From a bacterium UBP2_UBA4780 (GTDB lineage Bacteria; Edwardsbacteria; AC1; EtOH8): a stretch of DNA of 8,585 nt. The stretch covers positions 8,866 to 17,450 of the forward strand of contig DHHE01000151.1 in assembly GCA_002403115.1 (NCBI GenBank), read 5' to 3'. The translations under genes and the position numbers were made by a program. The stretch's first letter is position 1. Each line of letters opens with the position of its first letter. The notes below the pieces were generated by a model that saw nothing but the letters and a program-made list of their open reading frames with translations, ran no database searches and was not told the origin of the DNA. Shown piece after piece: positions 1 through 6,181 of this stretch.

Positions 1-7
1 GCTACGC

Positions 8-36
8 AAAAGCGGCGCAGTTAGCGCCGCTTTTTT
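8..36. terminator. Bidirectional intrinsic terminator
   Basis: AGCGGCGC (11-18) and GCGCCGCT (24-31) form a perfect 8-bp GC-rich stem with a 5-nt loop (AGTTA). On the plus strand it is followed by a run of six T. On the minus strand the A tract at 8-11 gives a shorter U run, so it can also terminate the minus-strand thioredoxin reductase gene that ends at 95. This is the classic arrangement between two converging genes; the plus-strand partner lies outside the window. Confidence 0.88.
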
Positions 37-98
37 GTGACTCATCACTCATCCCCTTCTCTTGCACGAAGAGAAGGGGATCGGAGGGGGCGAGTCAC
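37..98. repeat. Compound palindrome, possible dispersed intergenic repeat
   Basis: The inner arms ATCCCCTTCTCTT (51-63) and AAGAGAAGGGGAT (69-81) are perfect 13-bp inverted repeats around a 5-nt loop. The outer arms GTGACTC (37-43) and GAGTCAC (92-98) are also perfectly inverted and enclose the same axis. ACTCATC is tandemly duplicated at 40-46 and 47-53. The element runs into the final codons and stop of the minus-strand gene. No U tract follows the inner stem on either strand, so it is not a simple terminator by itself. A REP- or MITE-like dispersed element, or a processing/attenuation hairpin, would fit. The fold is directly visible; the repeat-family status is inference. Confidence 0.6.
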
Positions 99-1081
99 CC
101 CGGATTGGCCAGCAGCCAGTCGTAGGCCGCCAGCGCCGCCTTGGCCCCCTCGCCGGCGGCCACCACGATCTGCTTGGCGGGGACGGTGGTGACGTCACCG
201 GCGGCGAACAGGCCGGGCCGCGAGGTGCGGCAGGAGCAGTCGACGATTATCTCGCCTTCCCGGTTCAACTCGACCAGCCCCTTGACCGGGCCGCTGTTGG
301 GGATGAGCCCGATCTCCACGAAGACGCCGGAGACATCCAGCCGGACAACGCCGCCGGGCGAGTTCACGGCCAATCCCTCGACCCGTTCCTTCCCGAGGAT
401 CTCGGATACCTTCGATCGCATATGGAAATCGACCTTGCCGGAGCCCTTCAATGGCTCGAGCAGCACCGGATCACCCGTCACGGCCGGGGAGGAGTTGATC
501 AGGTGGATCTTCGACGCGTAGGGCAGGAGCTCGTTGGCCGCGGTCAAAGCCGAATTGCCGCCGCCGACAACGGCCACAGTCTTGCCGGCGAACAGGGGGG
601 CGTCGCAGGTGGCGCAGTAGGCCACGCCCTTGCCTATAAGCTCCTTCTCGCCGGGCACGCCCAGGCTGCGGTAGCGCTTGCCGGTGGCCACGATCAGGGA
701 CCGGGCCGTGAAGGCCTCGCCGCCTGAGCCCTCCAGCCTAAAGCCCGGGCCCTCGGCCGAGACCGCGGCCACCTGAAGACCCGAGGCCACGTCCACCGGG
801 AACTGCCGCACCTGGGACCGGAACTTGTCCACCAGGTCCCGGGCCTGGACGACGTTGAAGCCGGGGTAGTTCTCCACCGACGAGGTCCACAGCATCTGGC
901 CGCCGATGTTCTCGGCCGCCACCAGGGTCTTGAGCCTCTTGCGGGCGGCGTAGATGGCGGCCGTCAGGCCGGCCGGGCCGCCGCCTATGATGGCCAGGTC
1001 GTAGCGGCCGCCGGGTGCAGGCTTGGGGAATTCATCGGTCGCAAAGGGGGTGAGTTCCAGCGTAAGATCGGCGAGGTTCAT
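95..1081 (-). CDS. Thioredoxin reductase-like flavoprotein (AhpF C-terminal type)
   Basis: Predicted cytosolic FAD-dependent disulfide reductase of 328 residues that would pass electrons from NAD(P)H to a thioredoxin or a peroxidase partner. Visible motifs are the FAD-binding GGGPAG (33-38), the redox pair CATC (156-159), the nucleotide-binding GGGNSA (173-178) and the second FAD motif FAAGDVT (292-298). The C-terminus (TTVPAKQIVVAAGEGAKA, about 298-315) resembles AhpF more than E. coli-type TrxB. The HRRxxxR signature that reads the NADPH 2'-phosphate is absent; the equivalent stretch reads LINSSPAVTGD (194-204), so NADH use is plausible. The N-terminal thioredoxin-fold pair of full AhpF is missing. 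I chose the ATG at 1081 because AGGAG lies about 6 nt upstream; an in-frame ATG at 1135 overlaps the predicted promoter. It is transcribed divergently from the RnfC-like gene. Certain as a TrxR-family enzyme; partner and cofactor preference are inferred. Confidence 0.93.
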   Translation of the reverse strand: MNLADLTLELTPFATDEFPKPAPGGRYDLAIIGGGPAGLTAAIYAARKRLKTLVAAENIGGQMLWTSSVENYPGFNVVQARDLVDKFRSQVRQFPVDVASGLQVAAVSAEGPGFRLEGSGGEAFTARSLIVATGKRYRSLGVPGEKELIGKGVAYCATCDAPLFAGKTVAVVGGGNSALTAANELLPYASKIHLINSSPAVTGDPVLLEPLKGSGKVDFHMRSKVSEILGKERVEGLAVNSPGGVVRLDVSGVFVEIGLIPNSGPVKGLVELNREGEIIVDCSCRTSRPGLFAAGDVTTVPAKQIVVAAGEGAKAALAAYDWLLANPG

Positions 1082-1125
1082 GGCGGCTCCTGTCGCTTTT
1101 CTTTTAGATTGTGGGCTCAGCGGTA

Positions 1126-1154
1126 AATATGGCACAAGAAGACGGGTTTGTCAA
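1126..1154 (-). promoter_or_regulatory. Sigma-70-type promoter for the thioredoxin reductase gene
   Basis: Read on the minus strand, a consensus -35 TTGACA (1154-1149) is followed after 17 nt by a -10 CATATT (1131-1126; four of six matches, including the second A and last T). Transcription would start near 1119, giving a leader of about 38 nt that contains the AGGAG ribosome site. The inverted repeat at 1148-1160 overlaps the -35 box. Confidence 0.65.
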
Positions 1155-1160
1155 GGACAA
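1148..1160. promoter_or_regulatory. Small inverted repeat, candidate operator
   Basis: TTGTC (1148-1152), 3-nt spacer AAG, then GACAA (1156-1160) is a perfect 5-bp dyad. It covers the minus-strand -35 box and sits 13 bp before the plus-strand -35 box, a position from which one regulator could affect both divergent promoters. A dyad this short can occur by chance, so this is only a candidate. Confidence 0.3.
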
Positions 1161-1173
1161 GTAGCCAGTCCGA

Positions 1174-1202
1174 TTGACTTTTTCCCAGCATTTGATTATA
1201 CT
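1174..1202 (+). promoter_or_regulatory. Sigma-70-type promoter for the rnfC-rnfD-like pair
   Basis: TTGACT (1174-1179) and TATACT (1197-1202) are separated by exactly 17 nt, each one base from consensus. The predicted start near 1209 leaves a leader of only about 18 nt before the ATG at 1227. No Shine-Dalgarno sequence is visible in that leader. Confidence 0.72.
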
Positions 1203-1226
1203 TAAGCCCTGAACTATGTTGGCTTT

Positions 1227-2525
1227 ATGAGAAGAGCGTTCCCCGGCGGGCTCAGATGGCCGTCCGGCGGCTTCCCGTATCACAAGAGGATAGAGCCCTT
1301 GCCCAGGCCCCAGGACCTGGCCGTTCCGCTGTGGCACGGCGGCCGGGCCGAGGTGCAGCCCGGGGACAGGGTCAAGCCCTATTTGCTTATAGGATACGAC
1401 CGGGAGGGGCTGCCGGTCCACGCGCCCCTGGGAGGCAAGGTCAGCGAGGTGGGCGAATTTCCCCACCTGCTGGCCCGCCCCAAGCAGTTCGACTTTCCCA
1501 GGCTGACCGTCTTCATCGATGTTGACCGGAAACAGTCGGAGGCCGCCCTCCCCTACCGGCCCCTGCCCAGGTTCTGGGAACTGACCCACCAGGAGCTGTG
1601 CCGGCGGCTGCTTGAGGCCGGGGTCATGGACGTCTGCCACCGGGACCTTCCCCGGATGGTGATCCACAACGCCCTGGACCTGGAGCCGCCGCTGGCGGCC
1701 AGCCTGCGCCTGCTGGAGGAGCGCACCGCCGAGGTCCTGGAGGGGATGCGGATCATCAACCAGCTGCACGGCGCCGTCCGCTCCCGTATCGCCCTGGCCA
1801 GCGGATTTCCGGGGCTGGAGGCCAGGCTGAGGATGATGCTGGCCAGCTCGGTCAACCTGTCGCTGCACGTCATGGATCCGGTCTATCCCCAGGGGCACCG
1901 GACCCTCCTGAAAAAGGAGATCTTTCCCGGCGACCGGTGCTCGATATACGATATGACGGACGCGCTCCGGGTGCGGGAGGCGGTGGTCCTGGGCCGGCCG
2001 GTGGTAGAAAGCCACCTGACCGTCCGGAACTGCCCGGTTGATCTCTGCAGGAACGTGACCGCACCCGTCGGGACTCCGGCCGGGCACGCGCTGTGGTCGT
2101 CCGGGGACGAGGCCAGGCCGTGGAGGAACGCGAACCACGAAGGACGGGACCCCCCCCCGAAACTTTCACTGCCGGACCAAGCCGGGACGCTTTCCCTGAT
2201 CTTCGGCGGGCTGCTGTCGGGGCGCGGCTACTACAGCCTGGAGATGCCGGTGCAGGCCGACACCAGGGGGCTGTTGCTCGTCGAGCAGAAACGTTCCGGC
2301 CCGGCTCCGTGCCTCAACTGCGGGGCCTGCCACGCGCGCTGCCCGTCCGGACTCCATCCATCCGAGATACGTCGCCAGGTCTCCAGGCTGGACACCAAGC
2401 GTCTGGCGGAGCTGGGGCTGGACAGCTGCCTGGACTGCGGGTTGTGCAGCTGGGTCTGCCCGTCAAAGATAGAGCTCTTCCAGCAGATAGAGGTCGGCCG
2501 GATGCTTTTGGGGGGGAGGCTTTAG
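1227..2525 (+). CDS. RnfC-like iron-sulfur protein lacking nucleotide/flavin motifs
   Basis: A 432-residue homologue of RnfC, the peripheral subunit of the Rnf ferredoxin:NAD+ oxidoreductase. The RnfC N-terminal barrel is recognisable (GGFPYHK at 14-20, VHAPLGGKVSEV at 64-75), as is the segment YPQG (220-223), the APVGTP region (279-284) and FGGLLSGRGYYSLEMPV (326-342). Two complete ferredoxin-type 4Fe-4S motifs end the protein: C362, C365, C368, C372 and C401, C404, C407, C411. Two hallmarks are missing. The glycine-rich GGAGFPT loop expected before residue 140 is replaced by EAGVMDVCHRDLP, and the NGAECEP motif reads HNALDLEPP (147-155). NADH/FMN chemistry is therefore doubtful while electron wiring through the clusters looks intact. 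A hydrophilic linker (about 290-318) includes a C9 tract. The next gene begins immediately after the stop. No RnfG, E, A or B is present nearby. Assignment to the family is firm; function is inferred. Confidence 0.87.
   Translation: MRRAFPGGLRWPSGGFPYHKRIEPLPRPQDLAVPLWHGGRAEVQPGDRVKPYLLIGYDREGLPVHAPLGGKVSEVGEFPHLLARPKQFDFPRLTVFIDVDRKQSEAALPYRPLPRFWELTHQELCRRLLEAGVMDVCHRDLPRMVIHNALDLEPPLAASLRLLEERTAEVLEGMRIINQLHGAVRSRIALASGFPGLEARLRMMLASSVNLSLHVMDPVYPQGHRTLLKKEIFPGDRCSIYDMTDALRVREAVVLGRPVVESHLTVRNCPVDLCRNVTAPVGTPAGHALWSSGDEARPWRNANHEGRDPPPKLSLPDQAGTLSLIFGGLLSGRGYYSLEMPVQADTRGLLLVEQKRSGPAPCLNCGACHARCPSGLHPSEIRRQVSRLDTKRLAELGLDSCLDCGLCSWVCPSKIELFQQIEVGRMLLGGRL
2150..2158 (+). repeat. C9 homopolymer inside the rnfC-like gene
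   Basis: Nine consecutive C encode D-P-P-P (residues 308-311). The nine-base state is the one that keeps the two downstream 4Fe-4S motifs in frame. Gain or loss of one base would truncate or scramble the cluster domain, so the tract could act as a slippage switch. It could equally be a sequencing-error hotspot. Confidence 0.7.
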
Positions 2526-3413
2526 ATGGTTCTTTCCTGGCCGCCTTTCGTGCGCCTCGGGCTCGACTCCGAGCAATATCACCTGCGAAAGCTGGCCTCG
2601 CTGTTGCCGCTGGCGGCGGCGGCCGGGTATTGCTTCGGCGCCGAGTATCCGGCCAGGCTGGCGGTGATGGCCGCCGCCGCCGTCGTCCTCAGGCTGGCCC
2701 TGGCGAGGTCCGGCGAGGCCAGGACGGGATGGGCGCAGGCGCTTTACGAGGCCGCGCTCCTGTCGCTGCTGGCTCCCAGGGCCCTGCCCTGGCACATGGC
2801 CTGGGTCTGCCCGGCGCTGTCACTGTCGCTTCGCTGGCTGCTGGGAGGCAGGGAGGGACTGGCCCCGGTGAACGCCCCGGCCGCGGTCCTGGCGGGGCTG
2901 CTCGTTTTCTTCGGCAAGGGTGCCGATATCCTTTCAGGCTGGCCGGCCCCGGCCTGGTTCGGCCCGGCCGCCGACCAGTTCTTTTTAAGCGGCGCCCTTC
3001 CCGCCGGGGTCTCGGTCCTGGCCGTGGCCGTCCTTTTAAGGAGGCTTTACAAGTACCGCCTGGTGGCGGCCTTCATGGCTCCGGCCCTGTTTTTGTCGGG
3101 CCTGCAGGTGTATACTTCCGGCGAATGGGGGGCGGTGGCCGCCCAACAGCTGACGGCCTTAAACGGGCTTCTGGTGGCGGCGGCTTTCCTGGCCGCGGAC
3201 GAGTCCTCGACGCCCCGGGCCGGATGGGCCCAGTCCGTCCAGGGGCTGGCGGCGGCGGCCGTCTTCATTCTGTTCGCGCGCCAGGGCCAGCTTCACCAGG
3301 CGGTGGTCTGGTCGGCCTTCATCCCCAGCCTGGCCTCCCCCTGGCTGGACGCGGCCGCCGCCTACCGGAAACCGCTGCCGCTGTTCCGGGAAGGGGCCGG
3401 GGCGCGGGGGTGA
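2526..3413 (+). CDS. RnfD/NqrB-like membrane protein without the FMN-threonine motif
   Basis: A 295-residue integral membrane protein with about eight hydrophobic segments, homologous to RnfD, the subunit that normally carries covalent FMN on a threonine in an SGAT-type motif. Family landmarks include LAPRALPWHMAWV (82-94), the GLAPVNAPA segment (111-119, cf. GxNPFNPA), AFLAADESSTP (220-230, cf. FMATDxxTSP), and the end IPSLASPWLD (266-275). No SGAT is present: the two candidate positions read DILSGWPAPA (134-143) and SGALPAG (155-161), neither with the acceptor threonine. It is shorter than typical RnfD of roughly 310-350 residues. Its ATG directly follows the upstream stop, with GGAGG at 2515-2519 spaced 6 nt, so co-translation with the RnfC-like protein is expected. 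The pair probably forms a membrane-bound electron-transfer module; direction and partners are unknown. Confidence 0.8.
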   Translation: MVLSWPPFVRLGLDSEQYHLRKLASLLPLAAAAGYCFGAEYPARLAVMAAAAVVLRLALARSGEARTGWAQALYEAALLSLLAPRALPWHMAWVCPALSLSLRWLLGGREGLAPVNAPAAVLAGLLVFFGKGADILSGWPAPAWFGPAADQFFLSGALPAGVSVLAVAVLLRRLYKYRLVAAFMAPALFLSGLQVYTSGEWGAVAAQQLTALNGLLVAAAFLAADESSTPRAGWAQSVQGLAAAAVFILFARQGQLHQAVVWSAFIPSLASPWLDAAAAYRKPLPLFREGAGARG

Positions 3414-3490
3414 AGACCATGGGGCAGTGTTTTTCCGAAAGGCATGAAGCAGCATTTAACTTTACGAGGTGAGAAGCGGAGAGATTTTTC

Positions 3491-3529
3491 CAGATTGCAC
3501 CAGACATTGCCAGCCAATTTTCAGCCAAT
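3491..3529 (+). promoter_or_regulatory. Phased CAG repeats in the recA leader
   Basis: CAG occurs at 3491, 3501, 3511 and 3522, one helical turn apart, and the last two copies are extended to a perfect direct repeat CAGCCAAT (3511-3518 and 3522-3529). The array lies 29-67 bp before the recA ATG. I find no canonical E. coli (CTG-N10-CAG) or Gram-positive (GAAC-N4-GTTC) LexA box in the 144-bp leader, and no convincing promoter. A lineage-specific regulator-binding site is possible. Confidence 0.35.
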
Positions 3530-3557
3530 CAAGCAACCAACAACCGGAGGTTTTGTG

Positions 3558-4631
3558 ATGTCGGACACGGCGCAGGATAAGAAGAGGGCCATCGAACTGG
3601 CCCTGTCCCAGATAGAGAAGCAGTACGGCAAGGGGTCGATAATGAAGCTGGGCGACAAGTCGGCGGTGGCCAACGTCGAGGTCATCCCCACCGGGGCGAT
3701 GTCGCTGGACGCGGCCCTGGGCATCGGCGGCGTCCCCCGGGGCCGGATCGTCGAGATCTACGGGCCGGAGGCCTCGGGCAAGACCACCCTGGCCCTGTCC
3801 ATCGTGGCCCAGGCCCAGAAGACCGGTGGGGCGGCGGCCTACATCGACGCCGAGCACGCCATGGACCCCAAGTATGCCGGGAACATCGGGGTGGACATAG
3901 ACAACCTGCTGATCTCCCAGCCGGACACCGGCGAGGAGGCCCTGGAGATAACCGAGACCCTGATCCGCTCCAACGCCCTGGACGTCATCGTCATCGATTC
4001 GGTGGCGGCCCTGGTGCCCAAGGCCGAGATCGAGGGTGACATGGGTGACAGCCACATGGGCCTTCAGGCCCGGCTGATGTCCCAGGCCCTGCGCAAGATC
4101 ACGGCGGTGGCCAGCCGCTCCAAGACCTGCATCATCTTCATCAACCAGATCCGGATGAAGATCGGGGTGATGTTCGGCAACCCCGAGACCACGCCCGGCG
4201 GCCTGGCCCTCAAGTTCCACGCCTCGGTGCGGATGGACATCCGGCGGATAGAGTCCATCAAGCAGGGCGAGGTCAACATCGGCAACCGGGTGCGGGTGAA
4301 GGTGCTCAAGAACAAGATGGCCTCGCCTTTCCGCAACGCCGAGTTCGAGATCATCTTCGGCCAGGGGATCTCCTACGTGGGTGACCTGCTGGACCTGGCG
4401 GTGGAGAACAACGTCGTCGAGAAGAGCGGAGCTTGGTTCTCCTACGGCGGGGAGCGGCTGGGACAGGGGCGGGAGAACGTCAGGGAGATGCTCAAGGCCA
4501 ATACCGACCTGTTGTCGCAGGTGGAGAACCAGGTCAAGGCCAAGCTGGGCATGGGCGGGCATCCGGCGCCGGCTCCGGCCGAGAACAAGGAGCCGGAGAA
4601 GGAAGAGGGCAAGCGCCGGGGGAGGAAGTAG
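3558..4631 (+). CDS. recA: Recombinase RecA
   Basis: RecA, 357 residues, a normal length for the family. It polymerises on single-stranded DNA, pairs homologous strands and activates LexA-type self-cleavage. Landmarks are Walker A GPEASGKT (69-76), the catalytic glutamate in DAEHAMD (E99), Walker B VIVIDS (143-148), the L1 region EGDMGDSHMGLQAR (159-172) and the L2 DNA-binding loop FGNPETTPGG (206-215). The C-terminal tail is mixed and ends in basic KRRGRK, unlike the strongly acidic E. coli tail, which may alter autoinhibition. I chose the ATG at 3558 because CGGAGG (3545-3550) lies 7 nt upstream and the protein begins as family members do; an in-frame ATG at 3444 would add 38 unrelated residues. 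The PP-loop gene follows after 5 nt and recX comes next, suggesting one transcript. Confidence 0.98.
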   Translation: MSDTAQDKKRAIELALSQIEKQYGKGSIMKLGDKSAVANVEVIPTGAMSLDAALGIGGVPRGRIVEIYGPEASGKTTLALSIVAQAQKTGGAAAYIDAEHAMDPKYAGNIGVDIDNLLISQPDTGEEALEITETLIRSNALDVIVIDSVAALVPKAEIEGDMGDSHMGLQARLMSQALRKITAVASRSKTCIIFINQIRMKIGVMFGNPETTPGGLALKFHASVRMDIRRIESIKQGEVNIGNRVRVKVLKNKMASPFRNAEFEIIFGQGISYVGDLLDLAVENNVVEKSGAWFSYGGERLGQGRENVREMLKANTDLLSQVENQVKAKLGMGGHPAPAPAENKEPEKEEGKRRGRK

Positions 4632-4636
4632 CCCCG

Positions 4637-5704
4637 ATGCGGAGGTGCTCGGTCTGCCTCCTTTCCGAGCAGGCCCCGGGCATCGCCTTCGACCGGAACG
4701 GCGTCTGCAGCTACTGCCGGCAGGGCCGCCCATTCCGGCCAGCCGGGGAAGGGCCGCTGCTGGAGATGCTGGAAGCAGCGCGCGGCAGGGGGGGGCGGTT
4801 CGACTGCCTGGTGCCGGTCAGCGGGGGCCGGGACAGCGCCTACGCCCTGCTGAAGGTGGTCCGCGACTACGGGCTGAGGGCCCTGGCCGTCAACTACCGC
4901 AATCCGTTCACCGATCCCCTGGCCCTGCGGAACATCCGGCGCATGGTGGACAGGCTGGGCGTGCCGCTGGAGACCTTCGCCCTGCCGCCGGGGCGGCACC
5001 AGGGCACCCTGCGCCTGCTGCTTATGGCCTGGCTCCGGCATCGCTCGCCGGCGCTGGTGCCCGTCATCTGCAGCGCCTGCCACACCATGTGGTGGCCCAT
5101 CCTGCGCATCGCCAAGAGGCACCGCATACCCTGCATCGTCACCGGCCGCAACCCCTACGAGGAGACCTCGTTCAAAAGGGTGATGCTGGGGGTGGCCGCC
5201 GATGAGGACGTGCGGAACGTTTACCTGAAGAACTTGAAGGGGATCCTCGGGCGCGTTCTTGGGAACCTGTCCTATTTAAACATCGATTGCCTGCCGACCC
5301 TGGCCGTAGGGCACCTGTTCGGCAGCCCATTCGCCCTGGGCTCCCGGATGATGGCCCGCGGCATCGCCAGCATCGACCTCTTTTTCCACGTGCCTTGGGA
5401 CGAGAAGCAGGTCCTGGCCAGGATCGAACGGGAGCTGGGATGGAGGCGGCCAGGCGCCGGCGACACCTGGCGCTACGACTGCCTGGTCTCCCGGCTGCGA
5501 GACGCCATGTACCTCTCCACGCTGGGAATGACGGAGCACGACGACATGCTCTCCAGGATGGTCCGGGACGGCCTGATCACGAGGAAGGAAGCCCTGCGCC
5601 GGCTGGATGAGGAGAACAGGGTCGACCGCGGAACGGTGGCCCGGGTGCTGGGCCGGGTCGGGCTGGGGCACATGCTGAACGAGCTCGCCGGGCCGGCGCC
5701 CTGA
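4637..5704 (+). CDS. PP-loop ATPase, N-acetyl sugar amidotransferase-like
   Basis: A 355-residue member of the adenine-nucleotide alpha-hydrolase (PP-loop) superfamily, which activates a substrate by adenylation before amide or sulfur transfer. An N-terminal zinc-ribbon-like set (C4, C7, C24, C27) with NGVCSYC precedes the PP-loop SGGRDS (62-67). CSAC (145-148) and TGRNPYEETSFKR (169-181) follow. The C-terminus (PWDEKQVLARIERELGW, 253-269; GLITRKEALRRLDEE, 312-326) matches the overall pattern I recall for N-acetyl sugar amidotransferases (WbuX/WbpG/PseA type) that aminate sugars for surface polysaccharides. Those enzymes usually work with HisH- and HisF-like ammonia-supplying partners, which are absent here. 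A tRNA- or cofactor-modifying role is the alternative. The ATG at 4637 was chosen because homology begins there and GGAGG precedes it by 11 nt. It sits between recA and recX, an unusual place. Superfamily is firm; substrate unknown. Confidence 0.82.
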   Translation: MRRCSVCLLSEQAPGIAFDRNGVCSYCRQGRPFRPAGEGPLLEMLEAARGRGGRFDCLVPVSGGRDSAYALLKVVRDYGLRALAVNYRNPFTDPLALRNIRRMVDRLGVPLETFALPPGRHQGTLRLLLMAWLRHRSPALVPVICSACHTMWWPILRIAKRHRIPCIVTGRNPYEETSFKRVMLGVAADEDVRNVYLKNLKGILGRVLGNLSYLNIDCLPTLAVGHLFGSPFALGSRMMARGIASIDLFFHVPWDEKQVLARIERELGWRRPGAGDTWRYDCLVSRLRDAMYLSTLGMTEHDDMLSRMVRDGLITRKEALRRLDEENRVDRGTVARVLGRVGLGHMLNELAGPAP

Positions 5705-5713
5705 GGCGCGGGA

Positions 5714-6181
5714 ATGCCCAACGCCCGCGACCACGCCCTGCGCCTGCTGTCCATCCGGCCGCGCAGCGTACGCGAGATAAGTGACCGCCTGGCCCGGAAG
5801 GGCTTCGAGCGGACGGCCGTCGAAGCGGTGGTGGCCGACCTGGCCGACCTGGGCCTGCTGGACGACCGGAAGTTCGCCCGGGATTGGATTGAGAACCGAC
5901 AGCACTTCAGGCCCACGGGCGTGATCCGCTTGCGGCAGGAACTTTTTGTCAAAGGGATAGACCGGGAGATAGCGGACCAGGCCGTCAGGGAATATAAAAA
6001 TGATGCGGATGAATTCCCCGCGGCCCTGGACCTGGCCCGGAGAAAGCAGAAGCTTTTCCGGAAGCTTGACGCTGACACGGCCAAGCGCCGTCTGGCCGGG
6101 TTCCTGGCCCGAAGAGGATACGAGTCTTCGATAGTGTCCAAGGTCCTGAAGGAATTGCTGAAGGAAAATATTTTGGAATGA
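5714..6181 (+). CDS. recX: Regulatory protein RecX
   Basis: RecX, 155 residues, within the usual range. It binds in the groove of RecA filaments and limits or modulates their growth and ATPase activity. The sequence is an all-helical, basic protein built from three short tri-helical modules. The first has the typical pattern ALRLLSIRPRSVREISDRLA (8-27); the second contains LGLLDDRKFARDWIE (46-60) and LRQELFVKGID (73-83); the third is RRLAGFLARRGYESSIVSKVL (125-145). GAGG (5703-5706) lies 7 nt before the ATG, and the gene begins 9 nt after the PP-loop stop. Its stop codon overlaps the next start as ATGA. The separation from recA by the PP-loop gene is unusual but still fits co-transcription. 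Confidence 0.93.
   Translation: MPNARDHALRLLSIRPRSVREISDRLARKGFERTAVEAVVADLADLGLLDDRKFARDWIENRQHFRPTGVIRLRQELFVKGIDREIADQAVREYKNDADEFPAALDLARRKQKLFRKLDADTAKRRLAGFLARRGYESSIVSKVLKELLKENILE

Noticed and set aside
62..727. Plus-strand open frame across the thioredoxin reductase gene
   Set aside because: It is an antisense shadow of a well-conserved enzyme, with low-complexity Gly/Asp/Gln translation and no start signals.
1195..1200. TATAAT on the minus strand as a second promoter for the reductase
   Set aside because: No -35-like sequence lies at the proper distance. It coincides with the plus-strand -10 box, and a better minus promoter exists at 1126-1154.
2093..3472. Long alternate frame through the rnfC end and all of rnfD
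   Set aside because: It shows no domain signal. The normal frames carry the 4Fe-4S motifs and the RnfD membrane segments, so the openness is a G+C effect.
3444..3557. In-frame upstream ATG giving recA a 38-residue extension
   Set aside because: The extension has no RecA similarity and no well-spaced ribosome site, whereas the ATG at 3558 has CGGAGG 7 nt upstream.
3462..4733. Long minus-strand open frame opposite recA (423 codons)
   Set aside because: High G+C leaves antisense frames open. The translation is His/Gly/Leu-rich with no recognisable domain, and the plus strand is unquestionably RecA.
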